Source of the DNA: Luteimonas suaedae
GTDB lineage: Bacteria > Pseudomonadota > Gammaproteobacteria > Xanthomonadales > Xanthomonadaceae
Reading direction: 5' to 3'
DNA: 64,000 bases
NCBI RefSeq assembly: GCF_008312895.1
Contig: NZ_VSSP01000008.1
Coordinates: 1 to 64,000, forward strand
The notes beneath the pieces are model-generated. The model had not been told where the DNA came from and did no database searches. It saw only the letters and a program-made list of their open reading frames with translations. Positions 47,591 through 57,737 of the stretch are shown here, in pieces (within the stretch, counting starts at the first letter, position 1; each line of letters starts with the position of its first letter). The position numbers and the translations under genes were made by a program.

Positions 47591-48981
47591 CCGCCGCTGG
47601 CGCCCAGCGGCACCACGTGGCCGCCGCTGAATGTGGCCCAGGCCGGCGTGCGCAGTACGTTGCCGAAGCCGTCGATGCGCAGGGTGCCGGTGGCGCCGCG
47701 CAGTTCGGCGTCGGTGCCGGTGACCAGGCGCTCCATGAACGCGGTCAGCATCCAGGCGTCGTAGCCGAAGGCGAACAGCCGCGCCGCCGGACCGCGCGCG
47801 GTCGGCAGCGCGCTGGCCACGGTCGAGGCCATCGGCAGGCCGGCCACCCCGGTCGCGGTCCAGCGCTCGGTCGGGAACACGATGCCGTCGAGCGCGGCGT
47901 CATCCTCGTTCTTGCCGCTGCCGTACAGCTGCGAGGTGCCCACACGCGGACGGGTGGCGTAGCCGGCAGCCACCAGCTGCGGTGCGATTGCCCGCGCCTG
48001 TGGGCCGCGCAGCGCCAGGAAGACCGCCTCGGCGCCGTCGGGCTTGAGCATCGCGTTGCGGAAGGTCTCGGTCATGTCCGCCGGCGTTTCGCCGGTGACC
48101 ACGAACATGTCGCTGACCGTGCCGCCGCCGGCCTCCAGTTGGCGGCGGAAGGCGTCGACGCTGCGACGGGCGTTGTCGTCGCCACCGTTGAGCACCATCA
48201 CCCGTTGCACGTTGCGGGCGAGCAGGTAGTCGGCTGCGGCGATGCCGTCGTCCTCCGGCGCCAGCGCGAAACTGAAGCTGCCGGTCGGCGCATCCTCGCC
48301 GGCGCGATTGAGCGCCAGCACCGGCACCTGCAGCAGCGCCGGATTCGCCAGCACCGCTGCGACTTCGTCGCGCCCCAGCGGCCCGAGCACGTAGTCGGCG
48401 CCTTCGCCCACCGCGCGCTCGTAGGCGGCGTTGGCGCCGCCGGCGGTTCCTGCGGTGTCGTAGAACACCATTTCCGGGCGCTGCCGGTGCTCGCCGTAAT
48501 AGCCGGCCAGCAGGCCGTCGCGCACCGGCGCCGCGGCGGTGGCCAGGTTGCCGGACAGGGGCAGCAGCACCGCCAGTTTCAACGGCGGGCGGTAGCCGTC
48601 GCGATCGGCGGCGGGGCGGTTGCCGGCGTGCACGTTCCACAGCGTGGCGAGGTCGAACGGTCGCGGCAGCGGCAGGTTGCGGGCGAGCAGGGCGCGACCG
48701 GCGAAGCTGTACAACGGATCGCCCTCGGGCAGCGCGGCGGCCGCGCGTGCCAAGGTGTCGTCATCGACCGTCGCCAGCAGGCGTTCGATCTCGCGCGCGC
48801 TGTCGACGCGCGCCTGGCCGCTGAGCGCGACGTGGTCGCGGGCCAGCTGCGCCGCGGTCGCCAGTTCGGGGCTGGCCGGGGCCGCCGCCTGGCTCGGGCC
48901 GGTGACCTGCACCGAGGCGCAGCCCGCCAGCAACAGGAGCGTGGCCAGCAGCAGGAAGATCCGGTTCGGCGATGGGCGCAT
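47587..48981 (-). CDS. lpoA: Penicillin-binding protein activator LpoA-like lipoprotein
   Basis: Outer-membrane lipoprotein that in E. coli stimulates PBP1A. 464 residues. Lipobox LLAGC near residue 21, then a short helical N-terminal part (much shorter than in E. coli) and a periplasmic-binding-protein-like domain ([16 protein letters not shown] to the end). Start MRPSPNRIF gives a good signal peptide. It is divergent from rsmI with a 58-bp gap. The function is inferred from family and context. Confidence 0.85.
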   Translation of the reverse strand: MRPSPNRIFLLLATLLLLAGCASVQVTGPSQAAAPASPELATAAQLARDHVALSGQARVDSAREIERLLATVDDDTLARAAAALPEGDPLYSFAGRALLARNLPLPRPFDLATLWNVHAGNRPAADRDGYRPPLKLAVLLPLSGNLATAAAPVRDGLLAGYYGEHRQRPEMVFYDTAGTAGGANAAYERAVGEGADYVLGPLGRDEVAAVLANPALLQVPVLALNRAGEDAPTGSFSFALAPEDDGIAAADYLLARNVQRVMVLNGGDDNARRSVDAFRRQLEAGGGTVSDMFVVTGETPADMTETFRNAMLKPDGAEAVFLALRGPQARAIAPQLVAAGYATRPRVGTSQLYGSGKNEDDAALDGIVFPTERWTATGVAGLPMASTVASALPTARGPAARLFAFGYDAWMLTAFMERLVTGTDAELRGATGTLRIDGFGNVLRTPAWATFSGGHVVPLGASGG

Positions 48982-49039
48982 GGGTGCCTGTCCGTGGTGA
49001 AGAACGGCTAGGATTCTAACGCCCCACCGCGGATAGACG

Positions 49040-49873
49040 ATGCCCGAGCCCGAATCCACCGCCGGAACGCTGCACGTCGTGGCCACCCCGATCGGCAATC
49101 TCGGCGATCTGTCGCCGCGTGCGCAGCAAATCCTGCGCGCGGTCGACGCGGTCTGCGCCGAGGACACCCGCCACAGCCGCCAGCTGCTGGCCCATTTCGG
49201 CATCGAAACGCCACTGCTGGCCCTGCACGAGCACAACGAGGACCGGCAGGCCGGCCGCCTGGTGGCGCGGCTGCGGGCGGGCGACTCGCTGGCGCTGGTC
49301 AGCGACGCCGGCACGCCGCTGGTCAGCGATCCCGGCTACCGGCTGGTACGCGCCGCGCGCGAGGCCGGGGTGCGGGTCAGCCCGGTGCCAGGGCCCAGCG
49401 CGCTGGTCGCGGCGCTGAGCGTGGCGGGGCTGGCGAGCGACCGGTTTGCGTTCGAAGGCTTCCTGCCGGCGAAGGCGGCCGCGCGCCGCGAACGCCTGGC
49501 GCGGCTCGCGGGCGAGACCCGCACGCTGATCTTCTACGAGTCCGCGCACCGGATCGCCGAATCGCTCGATGCCCTGCGCGAGGCGTTCGGCGGCGAGCGG
49601 CCGGCGGTGCTGGCACGCGAACTGACCAAGCTGTTCGAGACCGTGCTCGACGGCAGCCTCGACCGGCTGGCCGAGGCCATCGCCGCGGATCCCAACCAGC
49701 GTCGCGGCGAGTTCGTGATCCTGGTGCAGGGCGCCGGCGACGATGTCGATGCGCGCCTGGCCGAAGGCCGGCGCACCTATGCCACGCTCAGTGCCCACCT
49801 GCCGCCTTCCACGGCGGCCAAACTGGCGGCGGAACTCACCGGCGCCCCGCGCCGCGCGCTGTACGGCGGGTAG
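49040..49873 (+). CDS. rsmI: 16S rRNA (cytidine1402-2'-O)-methyltransferase
   Basis: Tetrapyrrole-methylase-fold enzyme that 2'-O-methylates C1402 of 16S rRNA. 277 residues with LHVVATPIGNLGDLSPRA, CAEDTRHSRQLL, ALVSDAGTPLVSDPGYRLV and VPGPSALVAALSVAGL. rsmH, the N4-methyltransferase for the same nucleotide, lies 1.5 kb downstream. Confidence 0.97.
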   Translation: MPEPESTAGTLHVVATPIGNLGDLSPRAQQILRAVDAVCAEDTRHSRQLLAHFGIETPLLALHEHNEDRQAGRLVARLRAGDSLALVSDAGTPLVSDPGYRLVRAAREAGVRVSPVPGPSALVAALSVAGLASDRFAFEGFLPAKAAARRERLARLAGETRTLIFYESAHRIAESLDALREAFGGERPAVLARELTKLFETVLDGSLDRLAEAIAADPNQRRGEFVILVQGAGDDVDARLAEGRRTYATLSAHLPPSTAAKLAAELTGAPRRALYGG

Positions 49874-49952
49874 GGCGAGGAGCTGAGGAACGGGGGAGGG
49901 GGGGGAGGGAATGGCTTGCCGGGTCCGTTCATTCCCGGGGTCGGGCTTCCCG

Positions 49953-49958
49953 TAGAAT
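49953..49958 (+). promoter_or_regulatory. -10 box of rnpB
   Basis: TAGAAT sits 7 nt before the predicted 5' end of RNase P RNA at 49966. No clear -35 at the right distance. Confidence 0.55.
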
Positions 49959-49965
49959 GGATCGC

Positions 49966-50332
49966 GGCGGAGCCGGCCAGACAGTCGCGTCATCCGCGCC
50001 CATTTCGATGGTCGCGGGTGCCGAGGAAAGTCCGGGCTCCACAGGGCACGGTGCCAGGTAACGCCTGGGCGGCGCGAGCCGACGGATAGTGCAACAGAAA
50101 GATACCGCCGATGGCCCGCAAGGGATCAGGTAAGGGTGAAATGGTGCGGTAAGAGCGCACCGCGAGTCCGGCAACGGACCGGTACGGCAAACCCCACCGG
50201 GAGCAAGGCCAAATAGGGACCTCATGACGTGGCCCGCGTCGGGTCCGGGTAGGCTGCTCGAGCGTAGCGGTGACGCTGCGCCTAGAGGAATGACTGTCCA
50301 CGACAGAACCCGGCTTATCGGCCGGCTCCGCC
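49966..50332 (+). ncRNA. rnpB: RNase P RNA (class A)
   Basis: Catalytic RNA that matures tRNA 5' ends. P1 pairs the 5' GGCGGAGCCGGCC (49966-49978) with GGCCGGCTCCGCC (50320-50332). Conserved blocks GAGGAAAGTCCGGGCTCCAC, GGGTGAAATGGTGCGG, GAGTCCGGCAACGGACCGG and the 3' AGGAATGACTGTCCACGACA are present. Confidence 0.97.
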
Positions 50333-50334
50333 AC

Positions 50335-50359
50335 TTTTCCTGGCCTTCGCCCAGGAAAA
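50335..50359 (+). terminator. Hairpin terminator of rnpB
   Basis: Perfect 9-bp stem TTTTCCTGG/CCAGGAAAA (50335-50343 with 50351-50359) with a 7-nt loop, 3 nt after the rnpB end. U-rich stem side; no separate T-run. Confidence 0.6.
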
Positions 50360-50447
50360 CCAGTTCGTGCATTGAACATCGGGCCCGCTTCCGAAGCTCG
50401 GGGACTCCCCGCTGTCGCCCCGCGATCGATGTCGAGGGCACCTCCTC

Positions 50448-50591
50448 CGTAGGAGCGCGCCATGCGCGCGATGCCGCGGGCATCGCCGCGCCGCCCGCAA
50501 ATTCCGGTGGCGTGCGCGCCTGCCGGTCCAGAGTCGCGGCATCCACCGGATCCTGCCGACACCCGCGGCATCGCGCGCATGCGCTCCTACG
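50448..50591. repeat. REP-like palindrome, family D, copy D5
   Basis: Arms as in the other D copies, with a small deletion in the right arm (GCATGCGCTCCTACG). It sits between rnpB and the mraZ promoter region. Confidence 0.85.
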
Positions 50592-50715
50592 AGAGCGGCC
50601 GGGTTGGCGGGCGGCAAATCGATCGTAGCCGCCCTCGGCGGTGGCGGCCCGCCTTCCTTCACACCCCCTTTACGCGAGCCTGAACGGCGTCTCGCGCTGC
50701 CGGAGAATGTGCGCT

Positions 50716-50732
50716 GTCTCAAAATTTGAGAC
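50716..50732. promoter_or_regulatory. 17-bp palindrome upstream of mraZ
   Basis: GTCTCAAAATTTGAGAC: perfect 8-bp arms around one A, in an unusually AT-rich 110-bp stretch. Possible operator for the division cluster; regulator unknown. Confidence 0.45.
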
Positions 50733-50744
50733 GAAACAGCAGCT

Positions 50745-50753
50745 TGTGGATAA
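50745..50753 (-). promoter_or_regulatory. Consensus DnaA box upstream of mraZ
   Basis: TGTGGATAA, the exact complement of TTATCCACA, flanked by AGCTT and AAGCTT. A perfect 9-mer in such GC-rich DNA is unlikely by chance in this short region. Confidence 0.5.
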
Positions 50754-50823
50754 AGCTTGAACAAGTCTCTGAAGTTGTCCGCAAGTCATTGACCTGATTG
50801 GTGAAAATCTGCCGGTAAAGTTG

Positions 50824-50886
50824 TTGACAACCCACAGGACGGGTCATAAGGTGGCGAGGCGTGGGATTACCGGGAAACTGGTGGTA
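50824..50886 (+). promoter_or_regulatory. mraZ promoter and candidate MraZ operator
   Basis: TTGACA at 50824-50829 and CATAAG at 50845-50850 (15-bp spacing) could form the main promoter. Downstream, TGGGA (50862), GGGAA (50872) and TGGTA (50882) recur every 10 bp, the spacing of MraZ-binding TGGGN repeats in other bacteria, suggesting autoregulation. Confidence 0.5.
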
Positions 50887-50936
50887 TTCCGCGGCATTGA
50901 AGCCCGCCGCAGACGGGCATACCGGGCAGGACTGTT

Positions 50937-51383
50937 GTGTTCCAGGGCGAGACCGCCATCACCATCGACGACAAGGGCCGGCTGGCGATCCCGACTGCCT
51001 ACCGGGACCTGATCGCGCGCGCGTGCGAAAACCGCCTGGTCATCACCTACAACCCGTTCGAGTCCGGCTGCCTGTTCCTGTACCCGGAAAAGGAGTGGGA
51101 ACGCGTGCGTGACGCGGTCAACGCCCTGCCCGGTACGCTGTCGGCGCACCGCCGCATGCAGCGCAACCTGGTCGGCTCGGCGGCGCCGGTCGAGCTCGAC
51201 GGCAGCAGCCGCATCGGCATTCCGGCCAGCCACCGCAGCGCGGTCGGCATCGAGAAGAAGGCCGTGCTGCTGGGCATGGGCGACAAATTCGAGTTGTGGA
51301 GCGAGCAGGCGCATCACGCGCAGATCCGGCAGACGATCTCTGACGAGGATCTGAGCGAGCACATGCTCGAGCTGAGGTTGTGA
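50937..51383 (+). CDS. mraZ: Transcriptional regulator MraZ
   Basis: AbrB-like ring-forming DNA-binding protein that represses its own dcw promoter. 148 residues, two swapped-hairpin domains ([19 protein letters not shown] and [16 protein letters not shown]). GTG 50937 is chosen because MFQG is the family start. It heads the division cluster; the stop overlaps the rsmH start. Confidence 0.96.
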   Translation: MFQGETAITIDDKGRLAIPTAYRDLIARACENRLVITYNPFESGCLFLYPEKEWERVRDAVNALPGTLSAHRRMQRNLVGSAAPVELDGSSRIGIPASHRSAVGIEKKAVLLGMGDKFELWSEQAHHAQIRQTISDEDLSEHMLELRL

Positions 51384-52453
51384 GCGTGGGTGGCGCGGAC
51401 GCCCGGTCCGGCCACCTTCCTGTGATGGTCGCGCAGGTCGTGGAGGCGCTGCGGGTGATCGAGGACGGAGCCTATCTGGACGGCACGTTCGGCCGCGGCG
51501 GCCATGCCCGCCGGGTGCTGGAGCGCCTGGGCGCGGGAGGCCGGTTGCTGCTGATGGACAAGGATCCCGACGCGATCACGGTCGCCGAGCGCGAGTTCGG
51601 CGCCGATCCGCGCGTGGCGATCCGCCGCGGCAGCTTCGCCGCGCTGGCCGACTGGGATCTTGCACGCGCTGGTCTGGACGGCGTGCTGTTCGACCTGGGT
51701 GTCTCGTCGCCGCAGCTCGACGTCGCCGAACGCGGCTTCAGCTTCGGCAAGGACGGCCCGCTCGACATGCGCATGGACCCGGACGCCGGCGAAAGCGCGG
51801 CCGAGTGGCTGGCGCGCGCCGACGAGCACGCCATCGCCGACGTGCTGTGGACCTACGGCGAGGAGCGCATGAGCCGGCGCATCGCCCGCGCCATCGTCGC
51901 CCGCCGCGGCGAGGCGCCGCTGACGCGGACCGCGCAACTGGCCGAACTGATCGCCGCGGTGGTGCCGCGTGGGCGGCAGGAGATCCATCCGGCTACGCGC
52001 TCCTTCCAGGCAATCCGCATCCACGTCAACCGCGAGCTGGCCGATCTCGAACTCGGGCTCGAAGCCGCGCACGCGGCGCTCAGGCCCGGCGGGCGGCTGG
52101 CGGTGATCAGCTTCCACTCGCTCGAGGACCGGATCGTCAAGCGCTTCATCGTCGGTCGCGCCAAGGCGCCGCCCGGCAACCGCAGGCTGCCGGCGGTGGA
52201 GGATTTCGAGCCGACGCTGCACGCGATCGGCGGCGCGCGGAAGGCCGACGCCGCGGAGATCGCCGCCAACCCGCGTGCCCGCAGCGCGGTGCTGCGGGTG
52301 GCTGAGAAGCCGGGATTCGGGATTGGTGATTCGGGATTCGATGAAAGCGGCAACGTCGCCAACGGAGAGCCGAACGGGCGGGGCCCGGCTTCGCTCTTGC
52401 GAATCACGAATCACCAATCATCAATCCCGGCCGCAGCGGAGCTGCGGCCATGA
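51380..52453 (+). CDS. rsmH: 16S rRNA (cytosine1402-N4)-methyltransferase with repeat-derived tail
   Basis: Methylates N4 of C1402 in 16S rRNA. 357 residues. The SAM site [35 protein letters not shown] and the C-terminal [11 protein letters not shown] are typical. The family ends near residue 311 (SAVLRVAEK). The remaining 46 residues are read from a GATTCGG/GAATCAC repeat (52313-52430) and are probably disordered. GTG start overlaps mraZ; stop overlaps ftsL. Confidence 0.95.
   Translation: MSVGGADARSGHLPVMVAQVVEALRVIEDGAYLDGTFGRGGHARRVLERLGAGGRLLLMDKDPDAITVAEREFGADPRVAIRRGSFAALADWDLARAGLDGVLFDLGVSSPQLDVAERGFSFGKDGPLDMRMDPDAGESAAEWLARADEHAIADVLWTYGEERMSRRIARAIVARRGEAPLTRTAQLAELIAAVVPRGRQEIHPATRSFQAIRIHVNRELADLELGLEAAHAALRPGGRLAVISFHSLEDRIVKRFIVGRAKAPPGNRRLPAVEDFEPTLHAIGGARKADAAEIAANPRARSAVLRVAEKPGFGIGDSGFDESGNVANGEPNGRGPASLLRITNHQSSIPAAAELRP
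52313..52430. repeat. Interrupted palindrome, family B, copy B3, inside rsmH 3' end
   Basis: Left heptamers GGGATTCGGGATTGGTGATT (52314 on) and right arm CGAATCACGAATCACCAATC (52400 on) enclose about 60 bp. All is translated in frame as the RsmH tail. Confidence 0.8.
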
Positions 52454-52716
52454 TCGCCCGCATCGTCCTGGTCGTGCTGCTCCTGGCCAACGTGATCACC
52501 GCGATCGGCGTGGTGCATGCGCGCCACCAGCACCGCCAGCTGTTCGTCGAGCTGACCCGGCTCGAGCGCGCCCGCGATGAGCTCAACATCGACTTCGGCC
52601 GGCTGCAGCTGGAGCAGGCGACCTGGGCCGAGAGCAACCGCATCGACCAGGTGGCACGCCAGCGGCTGGGCATGAAGTTCCCCGAGACCGCGGACATCGT
52701 GGTGATCCGGCCATGA
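52450..52716 (+). CDS. ftsL: Cell division protein FtsL
   Basis: Small bitopic divisome protein that pairs with FtsB. 88 residues: one membrane helix at 3-22 ([20 protein letters not shown]) and a periplasmic leucine-zipper coiled coil (about 30-65), ending in the RLGM.FP motif. ATGA overlap with rsmH. Confidence 0.93.
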   Translation: MIARIVLVVLLLANVITAIGVVHARHQHRQLFVELTRLERARDELNIDFGRLQLEQATWAESNRIDQVARQRLGMKFPETADIVVIRP

Positions 52717-52729
52717 AGGCGACCGGTCC

Positions 52730-54649
52730 ATGAAGTTCAAGCGCACCCCGGGCGGCACCGCCAAGCGGCCGCGCACCCGCGCGCAGTTCAACCTGCGTGG
52801 GCGGCTGGCGCTGGTCGCCGGCGCGCTCGGCCTGTGCTCGGTGGTGCTGGTCGGGCGCGCGGTCGACCTGCAGCTGATCGACAACGCCTTCTACCAGCAG
52901 AAGGCGGATTCGCGCTTCCTGCGCGAACTGCCGATCGCGACCTCGCGCGGCATGATCACCGACCGCAACGGCGAGCCGCTGGCGATTTCCACGCCGGTGG
53001 CCTCGTTGTGGGCCAATCCGCAGGAACTGGTCAAGCATCCCGGGCGCATCGCCGAACTGGCCGACGCGATCGGCGTGCAGGAGGAGGCGCTCGCGCGCAG
53101 CGTGACCCAGCGCGCCGGCAAGGAATTCATGTACCTGCCAGGGCAGCGCCGGATCCACCCCGCCGTGGCGAAGAAGGTGCTGGCGCTGGGCGTCCCCGGG
53201 GTGTTCAGCCAGCGCGAGTTCCGTCGCTTCTACCCGCAGGGCGAGGCGCTGGCGCACGTGCTCGGCTTCACCAACATCGACGACCGTGGCCAGGAAGGCA
53301 TCGAACTGGCGTTCGACGACTGGCTGCGTGGCAATCCCGGCGCGCAGAAGGTCATCCGTGACCGTCGCGGCCGCATCGTCGAGAACGTCGACCTGGTGCG
53401 CCCGGCGGAACCCGGCAAGGACCTGACGCTGAGCATCGACCGGCGCATCCAGTTCCTGGCCCATCGCGAGCTGCGCAGTGCGCTGGCCAGTGCCGGCGCC
53501 AGCGCCGGTTCCGTGGTGGTGCTCGACGTCGCCACCGGCGAGGTGCTGGCGATGGCCAACCTGCCGACCTACAACCCGCACGTGGTCTCGGGCGGCGATC
53601 GCGACGCGCGCCGCAACCGCGCCGTCACCGACCTGATCGAGCCGGGCTCGACGATGAAGCCGCTGACCGTGGCCGCCGCGCTCGAGGCCGGCGTGGTGAC
53701 CCCGCAGACGCGGGTGGATACCAATCCCGGGTGGATTCCGAACGGACGCTACCGCACCAGCGATTTCCGCAATTACGGCGTGCTCGACGTCACCGGCGTG
53801 ATCACCAAGAGCTCCAACGTCGGCGTCTCCAAGCTGGCGGCGATGTTGCCCAACCGGCAGTTCTACGAGTTCCTGCGCCGGTTCGGCTACGGCACCAGCA
53901 CCCACAGCGGCTTCCCCGGCGAGGCCTCGGGCCTGTTTCCCGAGCCCGAGGGCTGGAGCGGCACCACCAAGCAGGGCATGTCCTATGGCTACGGACTGTC
54001 GGCGACGCCGCTGCAGATCGCCGTCGCCTACGCCGCGCTCGGCAATGGCGGCCGCGCGCTCGCGCCGACCTTCGTCAAGGGCCAGCACAACGAACCGCGC
54101 CAGGTGCTCGATCCGGCGATCGCGCAGCAGATCGTCTCGATGATGCAGACCGTCACCGAGCCGGGTGGCACCGCGACCCGCGCCGCGGTCCTCGGCTACC
54201 ACGTCGCCGGCAAGACCGGTACCGCGCGCAAGGCCAGTGGCGGCGGGTATGCGCGCCGCTATGTCGCCTTCTTCGCCGGGCTGGTGCCGGTGGAGAACCC
54301 ACGCTTTTCCATGGTGGTGGTGATCGACGATCCGGATACGTCGGGCGGCGGCTCCACCTACGGCGGCGGCTGGGTGGCGGCGCCGGTATTCAAGAGCGTC
54401 ATGGAAGGGGCGTTGCGGCTGATGGACGTGCCGCCCGACGACATCGAGACCTGGCTGACGGCGCAGACCGGGGAAAGGCTGGGAATGGGGAATCGGGAGT
54501 CGGGAGTCGATAAAGCAAGAACAAGAACAGAAGCGGGGGCACCCGCGTCGCATCCCGGCACCGAGCCGGCGGTGCGCGCTGAAGCGCTCGCCCGATTCCC
54601 GATTCCCGATTCCCGATTCCCGGCTTCTTCCGCGGGAGGTGCGCGATGA
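52730..54649 (+). CDS. ftsI: Septal peptidoglycan transpeptidase FtsI (PBP3) with repeat-derived tail
   Basis: Class B penicillin-binding protein for septal cross-linking. 639 residues: membrane helix about 27-46, pedestal domain, then transpeptidase domain with S307-T-M-K310, S361-S-N363 and K495-T-G497. The domain ends near residue 575. Residues 584-639 are translated from a GGGAATC heptamer palindrome (arms at 54480-54511 and 54592-54633). Stop overlaps murE by ATGA. Confidence 0.95.
   Translation: MKFKRTPGGTAKRPRTRAQFNLRGRLALVAGALGLCSVVLVGRAVDLQLIDNAFYQQKADSRFLRELPIATSRGMITDRNGEPLAISTPVASLWANPQELVKHPGRIAELADAIGVQEEALARSVTQRAGKEFMYLPGQRRIHPAVAKKVLALGVPGVFSQREFRRFYPQGEALAHVLGFTNIDDRGQEGIELAFDDWLRGNPGAQKVIRDRRGRIVENVDLVRPAEPGKDLTLSIDRRIQFLAHRELRSALASAGASAGSVVVLDVATGEVLAMANLPTYNPHVVSGGDRDARRNRAVTDLIEPGSTMKPLTVAAALEAGVVTPQTRVDTNPGWIPNGRYRTSDFRNYGVLDVTGVITKSSNVGVSKLAAMLPNRQFYEFLRRFGYGTSTHSGFPGEASGLFPEPEGWSGTTKQGMSYGYGLSATPLQIAVAYAALGNGGRALAPTFVKGQHNEPRQVLDPAIAQQIVSMMQTVTEPGGTATRAAVLGYHVAGKTGTARKASGGGYARRYVAFFAGLVPVENPRFSMVVVIDDPDTSGGGSTYGGGWVAAPVFKSVMEGALRLMDVPPDDIETWLTAQTGERLGMGNRESGVDKARTRTEAGAPASHPGTEPAVRAEALARFPIPDSRFPASSAGGAR
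54480..54633. repeat. Interrupted palindrome, family A, copy A2, inside ftsI 3' end
   Basis: Left GGGAATGGGGAATCGGGAGT (54480 on) and right CGATTCCCGATTCCCGATTC (54593-54633 overall) flank an 80-nt spacer. It is read in frame as the FtsI tail. Confidence 0.82.
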
Positions 54650-56316
54650 GCGCCGCCATGCGCCTGGCCGATCTGCTCCCCGACGTCGCCGCGGTGCCGC
54701 CGGCGCTGACCGTGAGCGGATTGGCGCAGGACAGCCGCGAAGTGCGCGAGGGCGATGCCTTCCTCGCGATCCCAGGCTTCGGCAGCCATGGCCTGCGCTT
54801 CGTCGCGCAGGCGCGGGCGGCCGGTGCGCGCGCGATCCTGTTCGAGCCGCCGGCGCCGGACGATGCGCCCCCGCCCGCCGACGCCATCGCGGTGCCGGCG
54901 CTGCGCACGCGCATGGGCGCGATGGCCGATCGGCTGTATGGCGCGCCCTCGGCGGCGATGACCACCGTCGGCGTCACCGGCACCAACGGCAAGACCTCAA
55001 CCGTGCAATTGCTGGCGCAGGCCTGGACGCTGCGCGGCCAGCGCGCCGGCAGCATCGGTACGCTCGGCGCCGGGCTGCACGGCGAAGTCGAGGCGACCGG
55101 CTTCACCACGCCACAGGTGGTGCAGATGCATGCGCTGCTGGCACGGCTGCGCGATGCCGGCGCGACCGCGGTGGCGATGGAGATCAGCTCGCACGCGCTC
55201 GACCAGGGGCGGGTCGACGGCGTGCACTTCCGGGTCGGGGTGTTCACCAACCTCACCCGCGACCATCTCGACTACCACGGTGACATGGATGCCTATGGCG
55301 CCGCCAAGGCGCGGCTGTTCGCCTGGCCCGGTCTGCGGGCGGCGGTGATCAATCTCGACAACGACTTTGGCCGTGCGCTGCACGCGCGGCTGACGACCTC
55401 CGCTCCCGCGCGAGCCGAAAATTCAGCTCCCTCTCCCCCGCTCGCGGGGGAGAGGGCTGGGGTGAGGGGGCGAAGCGCCGAAGGCGCGAGTGCCTTTGCT
55501 TTTGATGAGTCGCCGGCAAGAGCCCCCCTCACCCCAACCCTCTCCCCCGCAAGCGGGGGAGAGGGAGCAAAAAACACTTCGGCAGAGAAGGTCAAGGCGC
55601 CGCGGACGATCGGCGTCAGCGCGCGCGGCGATGCCGCGGCGGTGGTGCGGGCCGGCAATGTGGTGCTAGACGGCGAAGGCATTGCCTTCGAGCTGCATAT
55701 CGGCGACACCGTGCGCCCGGTGCGCTCGCCGCTGCTCGGGCGCTTCAACGTCGACAACCTGCTTGCCGTCGCCGGCACCCTGCATGCGCTGGGCGAGGCC
55801 CCGGCCGACATCGCCGACGCGCTGTCGCGGCTGCAGCCGGTGGCCGGGCGCATGAACCGGCTCGGCGGCAGCGGTGATGCACCGCTGGTGGTCATCGATT
55901 ACGCGCATACGCCGGACGCGCTGGAACAGGCGCTGGCCAGCCTGCGCGCGCATGCGCGCGGCCGCATCGTCTGCGTGTTCGGCTGCGGGGGCGAGCGCGA
56001 CCGCGGCAAGCGGCCGCAGATGGCGGCGATCGCCGAGGCCGGCGCCGACCGGGTGATCGTCACCGACGACAATCCGCGCCGCGAGGACGGCGACGCCATC
56101 GTCGCCGACATCCTGCCGGGCTTCGCCGATCCGGCCGCGGTCGTCGTGCAGCGCGACCGCGTGCGCGCGATCACGCGCGCCATCGGCGAGGCCGGCGCCG
56201 GCGACATCGTGCTGGTCGCCGGCAAGGGCCATGAGCCCTACCAGGAGATCGGCGGCGTGCGCCATCCGTTCGACGATGCCGCGATCGCACGCACGGCGCT
56301 GGAGGGCAGGGCATGA
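54646..56316 (+). CDS. murE: MurE ligase with in-frame palindromic insert
   Basis: Adds meso-diaminopimelate to UDP-MurNAc-dipeptide. 556 residues, 50-70 more than usual. P-loop GTNGKT (112-117), carbamylated-Lys region, and the DAP-specific DNPR motif (TDDNPRRED) are intact. Residues about 252-323 are an insert absent from the family. It is encoded mainly by a GC-rich palindromic repeat (55427-55566), in a loop of the central ATPase domain between [14 protein letters not shown] and TIGVSARGD. The frame is kept, so the enzyme is probably active. In the dcw operon with ATGA overlaps at both ends. Confidence 0.94.
   Translation: MSAAMRLADLLPDVAAVPPALTVSGLAQDSREVREGDAFLAIPGFGSHGLRFVAQARAAGARAILFEPPAPDDAPPPADAIAVPALRTRMGAMADRLYGAPSAAMTTVGVTGTNGKTSTVQLLAQAWTLRGQRAGSIGTLGAGLHGEVEATGFTTPQVVQMHALLARLRDAGATAVAMEISSHALDQGRVDGVHFRVGVFTNLTRDHLDYHGDMDAYGAAKARLFAWPGLRAAVINLDNDFGRALHARLTTSAPARAENSAPSPPLAGERAGVRGRSAEGASAFAFDESPARAPLTPTLSPASGGEGAKNTSAEKVKAPRTIGVSARGDAAAVVRAGNVVLDGEGIAFELHIGDTVRPVRSPLLGRFNVDNLLAVAGTLHALGEAPADIADALSRLQPVAGRMNRLGGSGDAPLVVIDYAHTPDALEQALASLRAHARGRIVCVFGCGGERDRGKRPQMAAIAEAGADRVIVTDDNPRREDGDAIVADILPGFADPAAVVVQRDRVRAITRAIGEAGAGDIVLVAGKGHEPYQEIGGVRHPFDDAAIARTALEGRA
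55427..55566. repeat. Palindromic repeat, family H, inside murE
   Basis: Left arm 55427-55471 (CTCTCCCCCG...GGGGGAGAGGG, then CTGGGGTGAGGGGG) and right arm 55523-55566 (CCCCCCTCACCCCAACCCTC then CTCTCCCCCGCAAGCGGGGG) are near-exact reverse complements. Each contains its own hairpin. It is translated as ...[12 protein letters not shown]... and ...[13 protein letters not shown]..., peptides I recall as common products of this repeat type in proteobacteria. Confidence 0.9.
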
Positions 56317-57737
56317 ACCCGTTGCCGCTGTCGCGGATCGCGCAATGGACCCACGGCCGCCTGCAGGCCGGCCAGGGCGCCGGCGACGTGCTGATCGATG
56401 CGATCGAGACCGACACCCGCCAGTTCGACGCCAGCGACGGCCGCGCCGCGTTGTTCGTCGCCCTGGCGGGCGAGCAGTTCGACGGCAACGACCACGTCGA
56501 CGCCGCCGCGGAACTGGGCGCGCGCGCGGCGCTGGTGTCGCGCCCGGCCGCGATCGACCTGCCGCAGATCGTGGTGGCCGACACCCGCCAGGCGCTGGCC
56601 GCGTTCGCGGCGGCCATGCAGCACACGCGCTCCGTGCGCGTGGTCGCGATCACCGGCAGCAACGGCAAGACCGGGGTCAAGCAGATGCTGCTGCCGATCC
56701 TGCAGCGCGCGGGCAAGGCCTATGCCAATCCCGGCAACCGCAACAACGAGATCGGGCTGCCGCTGGCGGTGATCGACGCGCCGGAAGACGCCGAGTACGC
56801 GATCTACGAGATGGGCGCCGGCAAGCCCGGCGACATCGCCTGGCTGACCGCGATCGCGCGGCCACGCGTGGCCGTGGTCAACAACATCGCGCCGGCCCAC
56901 CTGCAGCGCATGGGCAGCCTGCTCGGCGTGGCCGACACCAAGGCGGCGATCTACGATGCGCTGCCGGTCGACGGGGTCGCGGTGATCAACGCCGACGATG
57001 CCTTCGCGCAGTACTTCGCCGAGCGCGCACACGGCCGCCGCCTGATCCGCTTCGGGCTGGAGGCCGGTGCCGAGGTCACCGCGCGCGAGGTGCGCCTGGG
57101 CGATGACGGCGCGCGTTTCGTGCTGGTCGTGCCCGGTGGCGAGGCCGAGGTCACGCTGCCGCTGCCCGGCCGCCACAACGTGCGCAACGCCCTGGCCGCG
57201 GCGGCGCTCGCGGTCGGCGCCGCCGGCCTGGACGCGGCGACCATCGCCGCCGGCCTGTCCGAGGCGCGGCCGGTGGCGGGCCGCCTGGTGCGTCATCGCC
57301 TGCGCAACGGTGCGCTACTGATCGACGACAGCTACAACGCCAATCCCGGCTCGCTTGCGGCCGCGATCGATATCCTTGCCGCCGCCCGCGAAGGCGACCA
57401 CTGGCTGGTGCTCGGCGACATGGGTGAGCTGGGCGCCGACGCCGAAGCGCTGCACGCCGAGATCGGCCGCCGCGCCGGACGCGCCGGCATCGCGCGGCTG
57501 TACGCGCTCGGGCAGCTGAGCGCGGCCGCGGCGGATGCCTTCGGCGAGGGCGCGCGCCGCTTCGACACGCACGCGGCACTGGCCGAAGCGCTGCGCGCCG
57601 ATCTCGCCGCCGTCGAGGCGCCGGCTCGCGTGCGCGTGCTGGTGAAGGGATCGCGCAGCAGCGCGATGGAGCGGATCGTCTCCGCGTTGCTGGCCGACGA
57701 ACACACCCCAGGGGAGGAACCCGCCGATGCTGCTTGA
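56313..57737 (+). CDS. murF: MurF ligase
   Basis: Adds D-Ala-D-Ala to UDP-MurNAc-tripeptide. 474 residues, three-domain Mur ligase. P-loop [11 protein letters not shown] with K119, [24 protein letters not shown], and C-terminal [14 protein letters not shown] overlap with murE, 11-bp overlap with mraY. Confidence 0.97.
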   Translation: MNPLPLSRIAQWTHGRLQAGQGAGDVLIDAIETDTRQFDASDGRAALFVALAGEQFDGNDHVDAAAELGARAALVSRPAAIDLPQIVVADTRQALAAFAAAMQHTRSVRVVAITGSNGKTGVKQMLLPILQRAGKAYANPGNRNNEIGLPLAVIDAPEDAEYAIYEMGAGKPGDIAWLTAIARPRVAVVNNIAPAHLQRMGSLLGVADTKAAIYDALPVDGVAVINADDAFAQYFAERAHGRRLIRFGLEAGAEVTAREVRLGDDGARFVLVVPGGEAEVTLPLPGRHNVRNALAAAALAVGAAGLDAATIAAGLSEARPVAGRLVRHRLRNGALLIDDSYNANPGSLAAAIDILAAAREGDHWLVLGDMGELGADAEALHAEIGRRAGRAGIARLYALGQLSAAAADAFGEGARRFDTHAALAEALRADLAAVEAPARVRVLVKGSRSSAMERIVSALLADEHTPGEEPADAA

